In this document: positions 32,327 to 41,711 of the stretch, one piece after another
Layout: the number at the start of each line of letters is the position of its first letter
Position numbering within the stretch: the stretch's first letter is position 1
DNA from: Rheinheimera pacifica
Lineage (GTDB): Bacteria; Pseudomonadota; Gammaproteobacteria; Enterobacterales; Alteromonadaceae
Length of the DNA stretch: 64,000 nt
Reading direction: 5' to 3'
Assembly (NCBI RefSeq): GCF_024809855.1
Contig: NZ_JANUEM010000002.1
Coordinates: forward strand, 248,001 to 312,000
Program-made: the position numbers and the translations under genes
Notes under the pieces: model-generated
The model's database searches: none
Told to the model about the DNA's origin: nothing
Seen by the model: the letters and a program-made list of their open reading frames with translations, nothing else

Positions 32327-33058
32327 TTAGTAGCTGGCCTGGGTAGGTTGTACTATCAGCTCATCTACATTTACATCGTCTGGCTGCGCAATGGCATAAG
32401 CAATGGCGTTGGCGATGGCTTCGGGTTTTAACGCCACTTTACGGAAATCTTCCAACCAGGCTTTGGTTGCCGTATCGGTGGTGGTGTGGGCCAGTTCACT
32501 TTCTACTACGCCCGGCGAAACGGTAGTAACCCGTACTTTTTTTGTTTCCATACGCAGGCCGTTTGAAATGGCGCGCACGGCAAATTTAGTGGCGCAATAC
32601 ACTGCAGCGGTAGGAAATACACTATGGGCAGCGATAGAGGCCACATTAATAATATGGCCACCGCGCTGTTCCATTGCGGTTAAAACGGCTTCTATGCCAT
32701 TTAGCACACCTTTAATGTTAACGTCGATCATCTGGTTCCACTCGTCTGCTTTCAGCGCTGCCATAGGTGACAACGGCATTAAACCAGCGTTGTTTACCAG
32801 TACATCAATCGGGCCGAACTCCTCTGTAGCTGCAGCAACCACAGCTTTGAAATTGTCACGCGATGTTACATCCAGTGCATAGGCTTTCGCCATGCCACCA
32901 TATTGCTTAATTGTCTGAGCAAGTGCTTCAAGACGATCGGTACGGCGGGCAGCAATAATAACGGTATGCCCGGCTTTTGCTAACACTTTGGCGGTGGTTT
33001 CGCCAATACCACTGCTGGCGCCAGTGATCAGAATAACTTTGGCTTTATTCGTTGTCAT
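32327..33058 (-). CDS. Short-chain dehydrogenase/reductase
   Basis: 243 residues, classical SDR. The NAD(P) motif TGASSGIGE is at 13-21, 'AARRTDR' follows the second strand, 'NNAGLMP' near 90, and the active site has 'INVASIAAHSVFPTAAVYCATKFA' with Ser and YxxxK. It reduces an unknown carbonyl or alcohol, probably with NADP(H) given the Arg pair after strand 2. It is divergent from the YqhC-like regulator (150 bp gap), which probably controls it, as YqhC-like regulators often sit beside such genes. Confidence 0.9.
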   Translation of the reverse strand: MTTNKAKVILITGASSGIGETTAKVLAKAGHTVIIAARRTDRLEALAQTIKQYGGMAKAYALDVTSRDNFKAVVAAATEEFGPIDVLVNNAGLMPLSPMAALKADEWNQMIDVNIKGVLNGIEAVLTAMEQRGGHIINVASIAAHSVFPTAAVYCATKFAVRAISNGLRMETKKVRVTTVSPGVVESELAHTTTDTATKAWLEDFRKVALKPEAIANAIAYAIAQPDDVNVDELIVQPTQASY

Positions 33059-33207
33059 AACAAAACTCCTTTGTCGGTAAACAGAAAATACTGCTGATAA
33101 CTACGGGTTGCCCCGATGCCTGTTATGCTAACGCTAAGAAGTGCTGTTATGGATACCCAAAGATACGATATCATTGCCTGATTATCCAACTGGCGTCGGT
33201 GAGCAGC

Positions 33208-34095
33208 ATGGAACACAATAGGCTACAACAAAGACTTTTACAGCTGGTACAGCATGCTGCAGTGAATGAAGGCTTAAATAGCACGGCCATTCCCAATGTG
33301 TTTTGCTACAAAATCTGCAGCCCCCGGATCACCATGCCAGCCGTGTATGAGCCTTGCCTGTGTATTATTGTGCAGGGCCGCAAAAACGTGCTGCTTGGCA
33401 CTGAGATGCTGTCTTATGGCGAACTGGAATTTCTTATCGCCTCGGTAGATTTGCCTATTCTGGGCACTGTGATTGAAGCGTCAGAACAACAGCCGTATTT
33501 TGTTATTCAGATAAATATTGATGTCCGGCTGCTGTCTGAGTTGCTGTTGCAAATGGAGCATCTGGCCGTGGCCAGCAAAACCGCGAAAAGCGGCTTGTTT
33601 ATCGGCCAGGTAGACCGGCAAATGGGCGACAGCCTGTTGCGCTTATTTACACTGCTGGAAGAGCCCGACGACATCCCGGTGTTAAGCGAAGCACTGATCC
33701 GGGAGATGCACTACCGTATGCTGCGTAGCCATTACGGCAAAGAAATCGCGCAGATTTCGCTAAAAGGCACGCCGACACAACGCATCTCGGTTGCCATTCA
33801 AAAGCTGCGTCGTGATTATGATCAAACGGTAACGATAGAAGAACTGGCGAGCCTTGCCGGTATGAGCGTGTCTTCTTTTCATGTGCATTTTAAAGCGGTA
33901 ACCAATATGAGCCCGCTGCAGTTTCAAAAATCAGTCCGGCTGGTAGAGGCGCGTAGCTTAATGATTTCGCAGCAAATAGATGCGGCCAGCACTGCGTATA
34001 AGGTGGGCTATGAAAGCCCATCGCAGTTTAGCCGCGAATATGCCCGTATGTTTGGTAACCCGCCAGCCAGGGATATTGCCGGAATAAGGCTATAA
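33208..34095 (+). CDS. AraC-family regulator, YqhC-like
   Basis: 295 residues from ATG at 33208 (a GTG three codons earlier overlaps the GGTGAG ribosome site). The N-terminal AraC_N domain has 'YEPCLCIIVQGRKNVLLGTEMLSYGELEFLIASVDLPILG'. Two helix-turn-helix motifs lie at about 195-290: 'TIEELASLAGMSVSSFHVHFKAVTNMSPLQFQKSVRL' and 'ASTAYKVGYESPSQFSREYARMFGNPPARD'. This domain type includes YqhC, the aldehyde-responsive activator of yqhD. Divergent from the SDR gene and one gene from yqhD, it probably senses reactive aldehydes. Confidence 0.88.
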   Translation: MEHNRLQQRLLQLVQHAAVNEGLNSTAIPNVFCYKICSPRITMPAVYEPCLCIIVQGRKNVLLGTEMLSYGELEFLIASVDLPILGTVIEASEQQPYFVIQINIDVRLLSELLLQMEHLAVASKTAKSGLFIGQVDRQMGDSLLRLFTLLEEPDDIPVLSEALIREMHYRMLRSHYGKEIAQISLKGTPTQRISVAIQKLRRDYDQTVTIEELASLAGMSVSSFHVHFKAVTNMSPLQFQKSVRLVEARSLMISQQIDAASTAYKVGYESPSQFSREYARMFGNPPARDIAGIRL

Positions 34096-34213
34096 GCTGA
34101 ATTAACAGCAAAAGCGTTACAGGCACGGGCAGCGCAAGCTGGCTTAAGTTGGTGCTGTGTAAGATTATCTGCTAGGCTAAATCAGTCTTAATAAAACCTT
34201 TTTAAGGGTTGTC

Positions 34214-34432
34214 ATGCAAACCGAAACAATTACCTACTTAAAAGAGCACGCCAATACGCTGGAGCTGCGCGAAGAGTTACTGATCACTAAAAATGGCAAA
34301 CCGGCTTTTGTGGTGCAGTCTTATCAGGATTATCAGTTTCAGCAAGACACTCTGGCATTGCTCAAAATACTGAAGCTGTCAGAAAAATCATTGCAAGGTA
34401 CTGAGCTAAGTCTGGATCAGGCATTTGAGTAA
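34214..34432 (+). CDS. Phd/YefM-family antitoxin
   Basis: 72 residues. 'LREELLITKNGKPAFVVQSYQDYQF' is the Phd/YefM core, and the C-terminal half is the toxin-binding tail. It precedes the toxin with an 8-bp overlap, and AAGGG sits 7 bases before the ATG. It neutralises the toxin and likely represses the operon. Confidence 0.88.
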   Translation: MQTETITYLKEHANTLELREELLITKNGKPAFVVQSYQDYQFQQDTLALLKILKLSEKSLQGTELSLDQAFE

Positions 34433-34769
34433 CGCCTACACTATTGTTGCCTCGCCGCTGTTTAAATTATCGCAGCAGCGGCTTGCTGCATTTTTAACCG
34501 AAAAGTATTCCGCTACTCTGACGCAAAATACGCTGGCGCATATTAAACAGCGCATTAAGCAGGATCTGACACTCCATCCCACCTTGGCACCTATCAGCGA
34601 ACGTTTGCTGGCGTTGGGTATTGCAGAATACCGGCAGTGGCAGGTAGATCAGCATAATCTGTTGTTTTACCGGCTCGATGAACAAAAGCAACGTATCGAA
34701 TTATTATTGCTGATGGATAGTCGACAGAGCCTGCAAAAGCTGTTGTTTGAGTTGATGCTGCTGGTTTAA
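34425..34769 (+). CDS. ParE/RelE-superfamily toxin
   Basis: 114 residues with a TTG start overlapping the antitoxin end by 8 bp; there is no ATG near the expected N-terminus. 'SPLFKLSQQRLAAFLTEKY' and the C-terminal 'YRQWQVDQHNLLFYRLDEQKQRIELLLLMDSRQS' fit the ParE/RelE fold (strands before a basic last strand). Whether it is an mRNA interferase or gyrase toxin cannot be told. The TTG start and overlap imply translational coupling and low toxin output. Confidence 0.8.
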   Translation: MSNAYTIVASPLFKLSQQRLAAFLTEKYSATLTQNTLAHIKQRIKQDLTLHPTLAPISERLLALGIAEYRQWQVDQHNLLFYRLDEQKQRIELLLLMDSRQSLQKLLFELMLLV

Positions 34770-34842
34770 CACCAATGGTAAAAATGGGATTTGCCCTTAG
34801 CGTTATGGCTATCCATAGATAATAAAAAGTAATTTATAAACT

Positions 34843-35754
34843 ATGAATGCACTAAACACCTACCTGAACATCTCAGAACGTGATGTAGATTTATTAATAC
34901 TGGAAGAGTTTTTAGTATCACAGCCTTTTGCCAATTGGTTTGTATCTGAGGCAACTCGACAGCTCTCGTCAATTAAAATTATTGGAGCTTGGCATTCTGT
35001 TTCTGAAGCATTGCTTGGCGAGTCAGACTTGATCGTAAAGTTCACTTCGGAAACGGGTGTTCCTGAAGCGATTCTGATTGAAAATAAGATTGATGCTGCA
35101 GCGCAAACTAAGCAAGGGGATCGTTACAAAATGCGCGGCGAGAAAGGTATTGCGCAGGGTGAATGGGCTAAGTTCATCACCTGTTTGTTTGCACCGCAGA
35201 GTTATGTTGATAGAAATGCCGAACCCTATGATGTTGAAATATCTTATGAACAAGTCATTGCGTTTTTTCAGGCGCAAGCTGATATTCGGAGTCAGTATCG
35301 TGCTGCATTTCTGCAAGAGGCGGTAGAAAAAAACAGGCGGGGTTATCAATCTGTTGTCTGTCAGCGGATGACCGCCTTTGCGACAGCCTATTTAGATTTT
35401 GTAGCAAATCACTACCCTGACCTGAACCCTGAAACGGCAAAGCCAAGAGCTGCTGGTCATGATTGGGTGCACTTTTACCCGATTCCTCATCAAAAAAATA
35501 TTGTTATCGTCCATCAAATACGAGGGCAGCAAGTAAAAATTATTTATCACGGCCAGCATGAACGTTTTGATGAGATTGCTACTAGATTTTATGAAATTAG
35601 TGAAATGCAACTGACTGTAAAAAGATCTGGTAAATCGGTAACCGTGGCAGCACGGGCCCCTCATATTGATCTCGTCTGTAATACCTTTGATGAAGTTGTA
35701 TTGCAAATTCAGCAAGCTACAGCGATGGTGAAGGCGTTAAAGTCCTATTTGTAG
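34843..35754 (+). CDS. PD-(D/E)XK nuclease-superfamily protein
   Basis: 303 residues. The catalytic pattern is visible: Asp62 in 'GESDLIVKF' and Glu80-x-Lys82 in 'AILIENKIDA', with Gln88 shortly after, as in PD-(D/E)XK_4 proteins. The rest ('YEQVIAFFQAQADIRSQYRAAFLQEAVEKN') is helical. No methylase or transposase partner is adjacent. The DNA here is more AT-rich than its neighbours, consistent with acquisition. It lies between the toxin-antitoxin pair and tRNA-Leu, a common place for accessory genes. A defence or repair role is inference. Confidence 0.75.
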   Translation: MNALNTYLNISERDVDLLILEEFLVSQPFANWFVSEATRQLSSIKIIGAWHSVSEALLGESDLIVKFTSETGVPEAILIENKIDAAAQTKQGDRYKMRGEKGIAQGEWAKFITCLFAPQSYVDRNAEPYDVEISYEQVIAFFQAQADIRSQYRAAFLQEAVEKNRRGYQSVVCQRMTAFATAYLDFVANHYPDLNPETAKPRAAGHDWVHFYPIPHQKNIVIVHQIRGQQVKIIYHGQHERFDEIATRFYEISEMQLTVKRSGKSVTVAARAPHIDLVCNTFDEVVLQIQQATAMVKALKSYL

Positions 35755-35869
35755 AGGACAAAAGCAGTGATTTGAAGCAAAAGAAAAGAGTGATCACATA
35801 TCATTATTTTGAGCTATTGCGTCTTAAATTGAATGCTTCGGGGAAAGTGTAATAAAAACAGCAGAGAAA

Positions 35870-35956
35870 TGGTGCCCGGGGCCGGACTTGAACCGGCACG
35901 CCCTTTCGAGCGAGGGATTTTAAATCCCTTGTGTCTACCGATTTCACCACCCGGGC
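35870..35956 (-). tRNA. tRNA-Leu (UAA)
   Basis: 87-nt class II tRNA with an encoded 3' CCA (35870-35872). The acceptor stem GCCCGGG/CCCGGGC is complete. The anticodon loop TTTAAAA has anticodon TAA (UAA) between GGGA/TCCC stem bases, and the T-arm reads GGTTCAAGTCC. A long variable arm (GCTCGAAAGGGC region) fits leucine. Confidence 0.95.
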
Positions 35957-36256
35957 AGAGTCGTTTTGCGTGAATACGCTTGGTAAGACGGCGCGCATCT
36001 TAAGTAACCCTGCAACTTTATGCAAGTTATTTTCTGTTTCTGCCTGCAGAAATTATCGGTTAGGTGCCCAGGAGCCGGTGTTTTGTACCGTTCGGTAATC
36101 TTCACTTCATTCAAGCTGCGATGGGGTGCACGCGTTTATGCGGTGCCGCGTTGTCTTAATATAATGTTGTTCTGGATCAATAATGGCCTAAATTTTCTGC
36201 TTTTCGCTGCATTTGCTGTTTGACGCTGACCGCAGACTATTTTTACACTGCAGTAT

Positions 36257-36276
36257 ACAGGTTGTTTACAAACTGT
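36257..36276. promoter_or_regulatory. Palindromic operator candidate 1 upstream of exporter operon
   Basis: ACAGGTTG-TTTA-CAAACTGT, 8-bp arms with one mismatch. A regulator-binding half-site pair of this size is typical for TetR or MarR proteins. No regulator gene is adjacent, so the identity is unknown. Confidence 0.4.
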
Positions 36277-36289
36277 AAGCGGCGCTGCT

Positions 36290-36306
36290 GCAGTACTCAG
36301 TACTGC
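36290..36306. promoter_or_regulatory. Palindromic operator candidate 2 upstream of exporter operon
   Basis: GCAGTACT-C-AGTACTGC is a perfect 17-bp palindrome about 45 bp before the HlyD-type gene start. The sequence could also form an RNA hairpin in the leader. Confidence 0.45.
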
Positions 36307-36351
36307 TGCTAAACCTGGTCGCGTCATAAGAATTTTAAGGACATTGCGTTT

Positions 36352-37422
36352 ATGAATTTAACCAAGCCTTGGCTGAAACCAGTTCTGCTGGTTGTTGTTA
36401 TTGCAGTGCTGGCGCTGGCGGCGCGCACTTTTATGCCCAATGACAGTCTGCCATCTGATATTGCCTCAGGTAATGGCCGGATAGAAGCGACAGAAATAGC
36501 TATTTCTGCCAAAGCTGCCGGGCGGATCCGAGATATTCTGGTAAATGAAGGTGACTTTGTTCAGGCGGGGCAGATAGTGGCGTATATCGATTCTGAATCG
36601 TTAACTGCGCAATTACAGCAAGCTCAGGCCCAGCAGCGCCAGGCGATTAATGCGGTTACGGCTGCATATAGCCAGTTAGCGCAGCGCCAAAGCGAGAAAG
36701 CAGCGCTGGTTGCAGTACACGCGCAGCGCGAAGCAGAGTTATCGTCTACCAAAAGTCGTGCCAGACGCACCAGCACTTTGGCGAAAACCGGTGCAGCATC
36801 ACAGCAGGCGGTAGATGATGATCAGGCACTGTTACGCAGCGCTGAAGCAGCGGTTATTGCTGCTTCAGCGCAGATAGACGCGGCAGAGTCCGCAATTGCA
36901 GCGGCTAATGCACAGATCCTGTCGGCAGAGTCGGCTACAGATGCTGCCGAGGCGACGGTTAACCGGGTGCAGGTAGAGCTGGCAGACAATGTCTTAAAAG
37001 CGCCCCGAGCGGGGCGTATTCAGTACCGCGTGGCGCAGGCCGGGGAAATTGTGGCAAGCGGGGGGCGGGTATTGAATATGGTTGATCTGACCGATGTTTA
37101 CATTACCTTTTTTCTGCCTGCGGCTCAGGCAGGCCGGGTAGCCATCGGCAGTGAGGTGAGTATTGTGTTGGATGCAGCGCCCCATGTGGCGATACCGGCC
37201 CAGATCTCTTATGTGTCTGATGTTGCGCAATTTACGCCTAAAACAGTAGAAACAGCCAGTGAGCGTGAAAAACTGATGTTTCGGGTAAAAGCGCAAATAA
37301 GCCCGCAATTATTGCAAAAACATATTGCTCAGGTAAAAACCGGCTTACCGGGCGTGGCCTGGGTTAAGCTAAGTGCAGATGCTCAGTGGCCTGACTCTCT
37401 GCCTGAGCGGGTTTCGCCATGA
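36352..37422 (+). CDS. HlyD-family membrane fusion protein (YhiI-like)
   Basis: 356 residues. A membrane anchor at about 10-28 precedes a lipoyl half ('[40 protein letters not shown]', about 42-81). An Ala/Gln-rich coiled coil (about 85-205) follows, then the second lipoyl half ('[22 protein letters not shown]') and a beta-barrel domain. It connects the inner-membrane ABC transporter to an outer-membrane channel. It overlaps the RbbA-like gene by 4 bp (ATGA). The operon order HlyD-RbbA-YhhJ matches yhiI-rbbA-yhhJ of Escherichia coli. Confidence 0.9.
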   Translation: MNLTKPWLKPVLLVVVIAVLALAARTFMPNDSLPSDIASGNGRIEATEIAISAKAAGRIRDILVNEGDFVQAGQIVAYIDSESLTAQLQQAQAQQRQAINAVTAAYSQLAQRQSEKAALVAVHAQREAELSSTKSRARRTSTLAKTGAASQQAVDDDQALLRSAEAAVIAASAQIDAAESAIAAANAQILSAESATDAAEATVNRVQVELADNVLKAPRAGRIQYRVAQAGEIVASGGRVLNMVDLTDVYITFFLPAAQAGRVAIGSEVSIVLDAAPHVAIPAQISYVSDVAQFTPKTVETASEREKLMFRVKAQISPQLLQKHIAQVKTGLPGVAWVKLSADAQWPDSLPERVSP

Positions 37423-40133
37423 CCGTCGCCCGGGTTAGGCAAGTCAGTCTGCAGTATGGTAAAGCCAAGGCCCTTGATAATATCAGCCTGGATATTCCCG
37501 CCGGAAAAATAGTCGGTTTGCTGGGGCCGGATGGTGTCGGAAAATCCAGCCTGTTGTCATTGTTGGCCGGCGCCAGAGAAATTCAGCAGGGCGAAATTGA
37601 GGTGTTAAATGGCAGTATGGCAAGCCGCAGACACCGCGAAAAAATATGCCCGCATATTGCGTATATGCCGCAGGGGCTTGGCAAAAATTTATACCCTACG
37701 TTGTCGGTAGAAGAAAACCTGCAGTTTTTTGCCCGCTTGTTTGGCCATAGCTGTAATGAGCGGCGTCGGCGCATTGACGATTTAACCCGGGCCACCGGTT
37801 TGCACAAATTTTTGCAGCGCCCGGCAGGAAAGTTATCTGGCGGTATGAAGCAAAAGCTGGGCTTATGCTGCGCGCTGATCCACGACCCACAGTTTCTAAT
37901 TTTGGATGAACCCACCACCGGTGTTGACCCTTTGGCCCGCAGCCAGTTCTGGCAGTTAATACGCCGTATCCGCAATCAGCGGCCGCTAATGAGCGTCATA
38001 GTGGCAACCGCCTATATGGATGAAGCGCAGGCATTTGACTGGCTGGTTGCAATGGATGACGGCCAGGTATTAGCTACCGGTACCCCGCAGGACATACTCA
38101 ACAGCACCGCGTCGGCAAACCTGGAACAGGCTTTTATTAAGCTGTTACCCGAGCAAAAAAGACGTAACCACCAACCCATAGAAATTACACCTTTGCAGGT
38201 TCAGGACGAAGATATCGCTATCGAAGCGCAGGGCTTAACCATGCGGTTTGGCGACTTCACGGCGGTTGATAATGTCAGTTTCAGGATACGCCGCGGTGAA
38301 ATTTTTGGCTTTCTTGGTTCAAATGGCTGTGGCAAATCGACCACCATGAAAATGCTGACCGGTTTACTGCCTGCAACTGAAGGTACAGCCTGGTTGTTTG
38401 GCCAGCAAGTGAACCCGGACGACATTAATACCCGCACTAAAGTTGGCTACATGTCACAGGCCTTTTCGTTGTATAGCGAACTGACTGTAGAGCAAAACCT
38501 GGTACTGCATGCCCGTTTATTTCATGTCCCTGAGCAAGATATCGCGGCCAGAGTCGATGATATGGTGGCACGTTTTGAATTATCTACAGTACGTAACGAG
38601 TTGCCCGAGAACCTGCCGCTGGGGCTCCGTCAGCGTTTGTCACTGGCGGTAGCCATGGTGCACAAGCCAGACTTACTTATTCTGGATGAACCCACCTCCG
38701 GTGTTGACCCTGTTGCCCGCGACAACTTCTGGCGCTTACTGATCGCGTTATCACGGCAGGATAAAGTAACCATTTTTATCTCTACCCATTTTATGAACGA
38801 AGCCGAGCGCTGCGACCGTATGTCCATGATGCATGCCGGTAAAGTGCTTGACAGCGATACCCCGGCGTTAATTGCCCAAAAGCGCGGTAAAGACACGCTG
38901 GAGGAGGCCTTTATCAATTACCTGTTAGAAGCCGCAGGCTCACAGCCAGAAGAAGGCACTGACACGACCGTTAACGTGCAAGAAAGCAGCACCGCACCAA
39001 AAAACACCGTGTTTAGTTTTCAGCGCATGTTTAGCTATACCTGGCGCGAAGCGCTTGAACTGCAACGAGACCCGGTTCGTAGCACTCTGGCACTGGTTGG
39101 CTCGCTTATTCTAATGTGTGTCATGGGGTTTGGTATAAGCATGGATGTTGAAGATCTGCGTTATGCGTTACTAGATCGGGACCAAACGGCTATCAGTCAA
39201 AGTTACGCTTTAAGCCTGGCGGGCTCACGCTATTTTATTGAACAGCCTGCGCTGGCCGATTATACCGAGCTGGATAAGCGCATGCGTGACGGCGAACTGG
39301 CTTTGGCGATTGAAATCCCGGCCGGTTTTGCCCGTAACCTGGAACGTGGCAACACGGTTGCCATTGGTGCCTGGGTAGATGGCGCCATGCCGCAGCGTGC
39401 CGAAACGGTAAAAGGCTATATGCAAGGCATACATCAACATTGGCTGGCCGGGCAAGCCAGGCTACGCACTGGCAACAGCACAACGGCTGTGGCAGGTATT
39501 GAAACCTTGTATCGATATAACCCGGATGTACGCAGCTTGCCTGCCATGGTGCCAGCGGTAATACCGTTGTTATTGCTAATGATGCCGGCCATGTTAACGG
39601 CGCTGGCTGTGGTTCGGGAGAAAGAGCTGGGTTCAATTCTAAATTTGTATGTTACGCCGGTAACAAAAACCGAATTTATGCTAGGCAAGCAATTGCCCTA
39701 CCTGGCGCTGGCGATGCTGAACTTTTTACTGATGTGTTTGCTGGCCGTTACCTTGTTTAATGTGCCGGTAAAAGGCAGTTTTTTTACCTTGCTGTTAGCT
39801 GCGGTGCTTTATTGCATTGTTGCCACCGGCATGGGGCTATTGGCCTCTACCGTTACCAAAAGCCAGATTGCTGCCATGTTCTTTGCCATGTTGGCCACTT
39901 TGATACCTGCAGTGCAATTTGCCGGCCTGATGGACCCGGTAACCTCAATGGAGGGGGCTGCCAGGTTTATCGGTGAAATTTATCCGGCAACGCATATGAT
40001 CAATATTAGCCGGGGAGTGTTTAATAAAGGGCTTACGTTCAACGATTTGCAGTCTGCTTTTACTGCACTGCTTATTGCTGTTCCGCTTATTGTCTGGCTG
40101 GCTATTGCCTTGCTTAAGAAGCAGGAGCGTTGA
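37419..40133 (+). CDS. rbbA: ABC transporter, two ATPase domains fused to permease (RbbA-like)
   Basis: 904 residues. The first ATPase domain (about 5-235) has Walker A 'GPDGVGKSS', signature LSGGM and Walker B '[12 protein letters not shown]'. The second (about 270-500) has 'GSNGCGKST' and '[13 protein letters not shown]', but its signature is degenerate ('[12 protein letters not shown]' in place of LSGGQ). An ABC-2 permease part follows (about 540-900) with an N-terminal helix near 560-580, a large periplasmic loop and five further helices. The length and layout match RbbA, described as a ribosome-associated ATPase, although the operon context here is an exporter. Coupled to HlyD upstream and permease downstream. 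Confidence 0.9.
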   Translation: MTVARVRQVSLQYGKAKALDNISLDIPAGKIVGLLGPDGVGKSSLLSLLAGAREIQQGEIEVLNGSMASRRHREKICPHIAYMPQGLGKNLYPTLSVEENLQFFARLFGHSCNERRRRIDDLTRATGLHKFLQRPAGKLSGGMKQKLGLCCALIHDPQFLILDEPTTGVDPLARSQFWQLIRRIRNQRPLMSVIVATAYMDEAQAFDWLVAMDDGQVLATGTPQDILNSTASANLEQAFIKLLPEQKRRNHQPIEITPLQVQDEDIAIEAQGLTMRFGDFTAVDNVSFRIRRGEIFGFLGSNGCGKSTTMKMLTGLLPATEGTAWLFGQQVNPDDINTRTKVGYMSQAFSLYSELTVEQNLVLHARLFHVPEQDIAARVDDMVARFELSTVRNELPENLPLGLRQRLSLAVAMVHKPDLLILDEPTSGVDPVARDNFWRLLIALSRQDKVTIFISTHFMNEAERCDRMSMMHAGKVLDSDTPALIAQKRGKDTLEEAFINYLLEAAGSQPEEGTDTTVNVQESSTAPKNTVFSFQRMFSYTWREALELQRDPVRSTLALVGSLILMCVMGFGISMDVEDLRYALLDRDQTAISQSYALSLAGSRYFIEQPALADYTELDKRMRDGELALAIEIPAGFARNLERGNTVAIGAWVDGAMPQRAETVKGYMQGIHQHWLAGQARLRTGNSTTAVAGIETLYRYNPDVRSLPAMVPAVIPLLLLMMPAMLTALAVVREKELGSILNLYVTPVTKTEFMLGKQLPYLALAMLNFLLMCLLAVTLFNVPVKGSFFTLLLAAVLYCIVATGMGLLASTVTKSQIAAMFFAMLATLIPAVQFAGLMDPVTSMEGAARFIGEIYPATHMINISRGVFNKGLTFNDLQSAFTALLIAVPLIVWLAIALLKKQER

Positions 40134-40134
40134 T

Positions 40135-41259
40135 ATGCGCCATCTGATAAATATCTATCGCCTGGGCGTTAAAGAGCTCTGGAGCCTGCGCCGCGATAAG
40201 ATCATGCTGTTTCTTATTCTGTATACTTTTACCTTGTCGGTGTATACCGCCGCAACCGCCATGCCAGATACCCTGAACAAAGCCCCCATCGCTATTGTCG
40301 ATGAAGATGCATCAGCGCTTTCTGCCCGCATCGTATCGGCGTTTTATCCACCGTATTTTACTATTCCTGAGCTTATATCGTTAGCTGAAGGCGATGCAGG
40401 TATGGATGCCGGGCGTTACACCTTTGTGCTGAATATTCCGCCGGGTTTTCAAAGCGATATTCTGGCTGGCAACATAACTAATATACAGCTAAATACCGAC
40501 GCAACACGTATGAGCCAGGCGTTTAGCGGCAGTGGTTATGTACAGCAAATTGTAATGACTGAAATCGCTGAGTTTTTGCAGCACCAACGCGGAGAAACGG
40601 CTGAGCCGGTTGAGCTGGCACTGCGCGTACGCTTTAACCCAACGCTGGAAAAAGCCTGGTTTGGCTCGGTAATGCAAATTATTAATAACGTTACCATGTT
40701 ATCGATCATTCTTACCGGTGCCGCTCTTATTCGTGAACGCGAGCATGGCACTATCGAGCATTTGTTGGTCATGCCGGTAACTCCTACCGAAATTATGCTG
40801 GCTAAGGTTTGGTCGATGGGGCTGGTGGTGCTGTGCGCGGCGGCTTTTTCACTGACCGTCGTTATTCAGGGGGCATTACAGGTGCCGATAGAAGGTTCAG
40901 TTGCACTATTCTTAACGGGGGCGGCGTTGCACCTGTTTGCAACCACATCAATGGGCATATTTTTGGCGACACTGGCGCGTAATATGCCGCAGTTTGGTAT
41001 GTTAATGGTATTGATATTACTACCACTGCAAATGTTGTCTGGCGGCTCTACACCAAGAGAAAGCATGCCTGAACTGGTTCAAAATATTATGCTGGCTGCG
41101 CCAACCACCCACTTTGTCAGCCAGGCTCAGGCTATCTTATACCGGGGGGCGGGTATTGATGTGGTATGGCCACAGTTCTTGTGGCTGTTGCTTATCGGCA
41201 GTTGCTTGTTCTTATTTTCGTTATCGCGTTTTCGTAAAGCCATCAGCCAGATGGCATAA
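40135..41259 (+). CDS. yhhJ: ABC-2 permease (YhhJ-like)
   Basis: 374 residues from ATG at 40135, supported by AGGAG 8 bases upstream; it begins 1 bp after the RbbA-like stop. One N-terminal helix (about 20-40) precedes a periplasmic domain and five C-terminal helices (about 175-370), including 'LLLPLQMLSGGSTPRESMP' typical of ABC-2 permeases. It pairs with the permease half of the RbbA-like protein to form the channel. The substrate is unknown; drug or lipid-like molecules are usual for this group. Confidence 0.9.
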   Translation: MRHLINIYRLGVKELWSLRRDKIMLFLILYTFTLSVYTAATAMPDTLNKAPIAIVDEDASALSARIVSAFYPPYFTIPELISLAEGDAGMDAGRYTFVLNIPPGFQSDILAGNITNIQLNTDATRMSQAFSGSGYVQQIVMTEIAEFLQHQRGETAEPVELALRVRFNPTLEKAWFGSVMQIINNVTMLSIILTGAALIREREHGTIEHLLVMPVTPTEIMLAKVWSMGLVVLCAAAFSLTVVIQGALQVPIEGSVALFLTGAALHLFATTSMGIFLATLARNMPQFGMLMVLILLPLQMLSGGSTPRESMPELVQNIMLAAPTTHFVSQAQAILYRGAGIDVVWPQFLWLLLIGSCLFLFSLSRFRKAISQMA

Positions 41260-41287
41260 TAATGGACTTAGTTTAGGAGGTATCAAA

Positions 41288-41485
41288 ATGCTGAGTTGGT
41301 TAGCACGGTTTTTTCTGATTGCAGGGGGAGGTGTCGCCAGTTGGTTTGTCTCGCGGGAAGCTAATAATTTTGAAGTGATACAAATGGTTATTGCCATTTT
41401 TCTATTTGTGTTAGTTGCTGCAGTTGCCGCATTTTGGCCACAGATCAGAAGATGTTTTAACCAAGCAGAGTCAGATGAAAAATAA
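41288..41485 (+). CDS. Small two-span membrane protein after exporter
   Basis: 65 residues. Two hydrophobic helices at about 3-22 and 31-52, a charged 'QIRRCFNQAESDEK' C-terminus. AGGAGG sits 8 bases before the ATG. It starts 28 bp after the permease gene and so may be part of the exporter operon. I do not recognise the family; an accessory role for the transporter is possible but unproved. Confidence 0.65.
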   Translation: MLSWLARFFLIAGGGVASWFVSREANNFEVIQMVIAIFLFVLVAAVAAFWPQIRRCFNQAESDEK

Positions 41486-41537
41486 AACTGCAGTAGATAG
41501 CGGGCCGTAATATGTTCTTATTTAGCCATCTATACTG

Positions 41538-41566
41538 TTGCAGAAAAAAAATAACCATGCTATTAC
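41538..41566 (+). promoter_or_regulatory. Possible sigma-70 promoter of the leucine operon
   Basis: TTGCAG (41538-41543) and TATTAC (41561-41566) with 17-bp spacing, about 40 bp before the leader peptide start. Matches to consensus are modest (3/6 and 4/6). Confidence 0.35.
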
Positions 41567-41607
41567 TATTGGCGTTTTGCTAACCAATGTAATGAACAGA
41601 GCAATTA

Positions 41608-41688
41608 ATGAATTTTAACAACCGTCGCGTTTCTACAATTAGCCTCCTCGTGCTCCTCACCGGCGCGCGGGGTGCTGCTTATTGGTAA
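41608..41688 (+). CDS. leuL: leu operon leader peptide
   Basis: 26-residue leader whose centre is a run of leucine codons: CTC CTC GTG CTC CTC (L-L-V-L-L, residues 13-17). The TAA stop is followed 23 bp later by an attenuator hairpin. CTC is a rare leucine codon in most gammaproteobacteria, so charged tRNA-Leu shortage should stall ribosomes here and allow readthrough into leuA. The ribosome site is weak, as often in leaders. Confidence 0.85.
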   Translation: MNFNNRRVSTISLLVLLTGARGAAYW

Positions 41689-41711
41689 AAACGTAACGAA
41701 CCGATAAAGCT

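Larger units (their letters stand above)
35957..36351. other. Intergenic stretch without gene, tRNA to exporter operon
   Basis: 395 bp. I find no reading frame with a ribosome site and family resemblance. It must hold the tRNA-Leu promoter near its left end and the exporter operon promoter near its right end. The last 100 bp hold two palindromes listed separately. Confidence 0.5.

Noticed and set aside
36020-36223. 67-codon reading frame between tRNA-Leu and the exporter
   Set aside because: No ribosome site, no family resemblance and Cys/Phe-rich composition; treated as non-coding.
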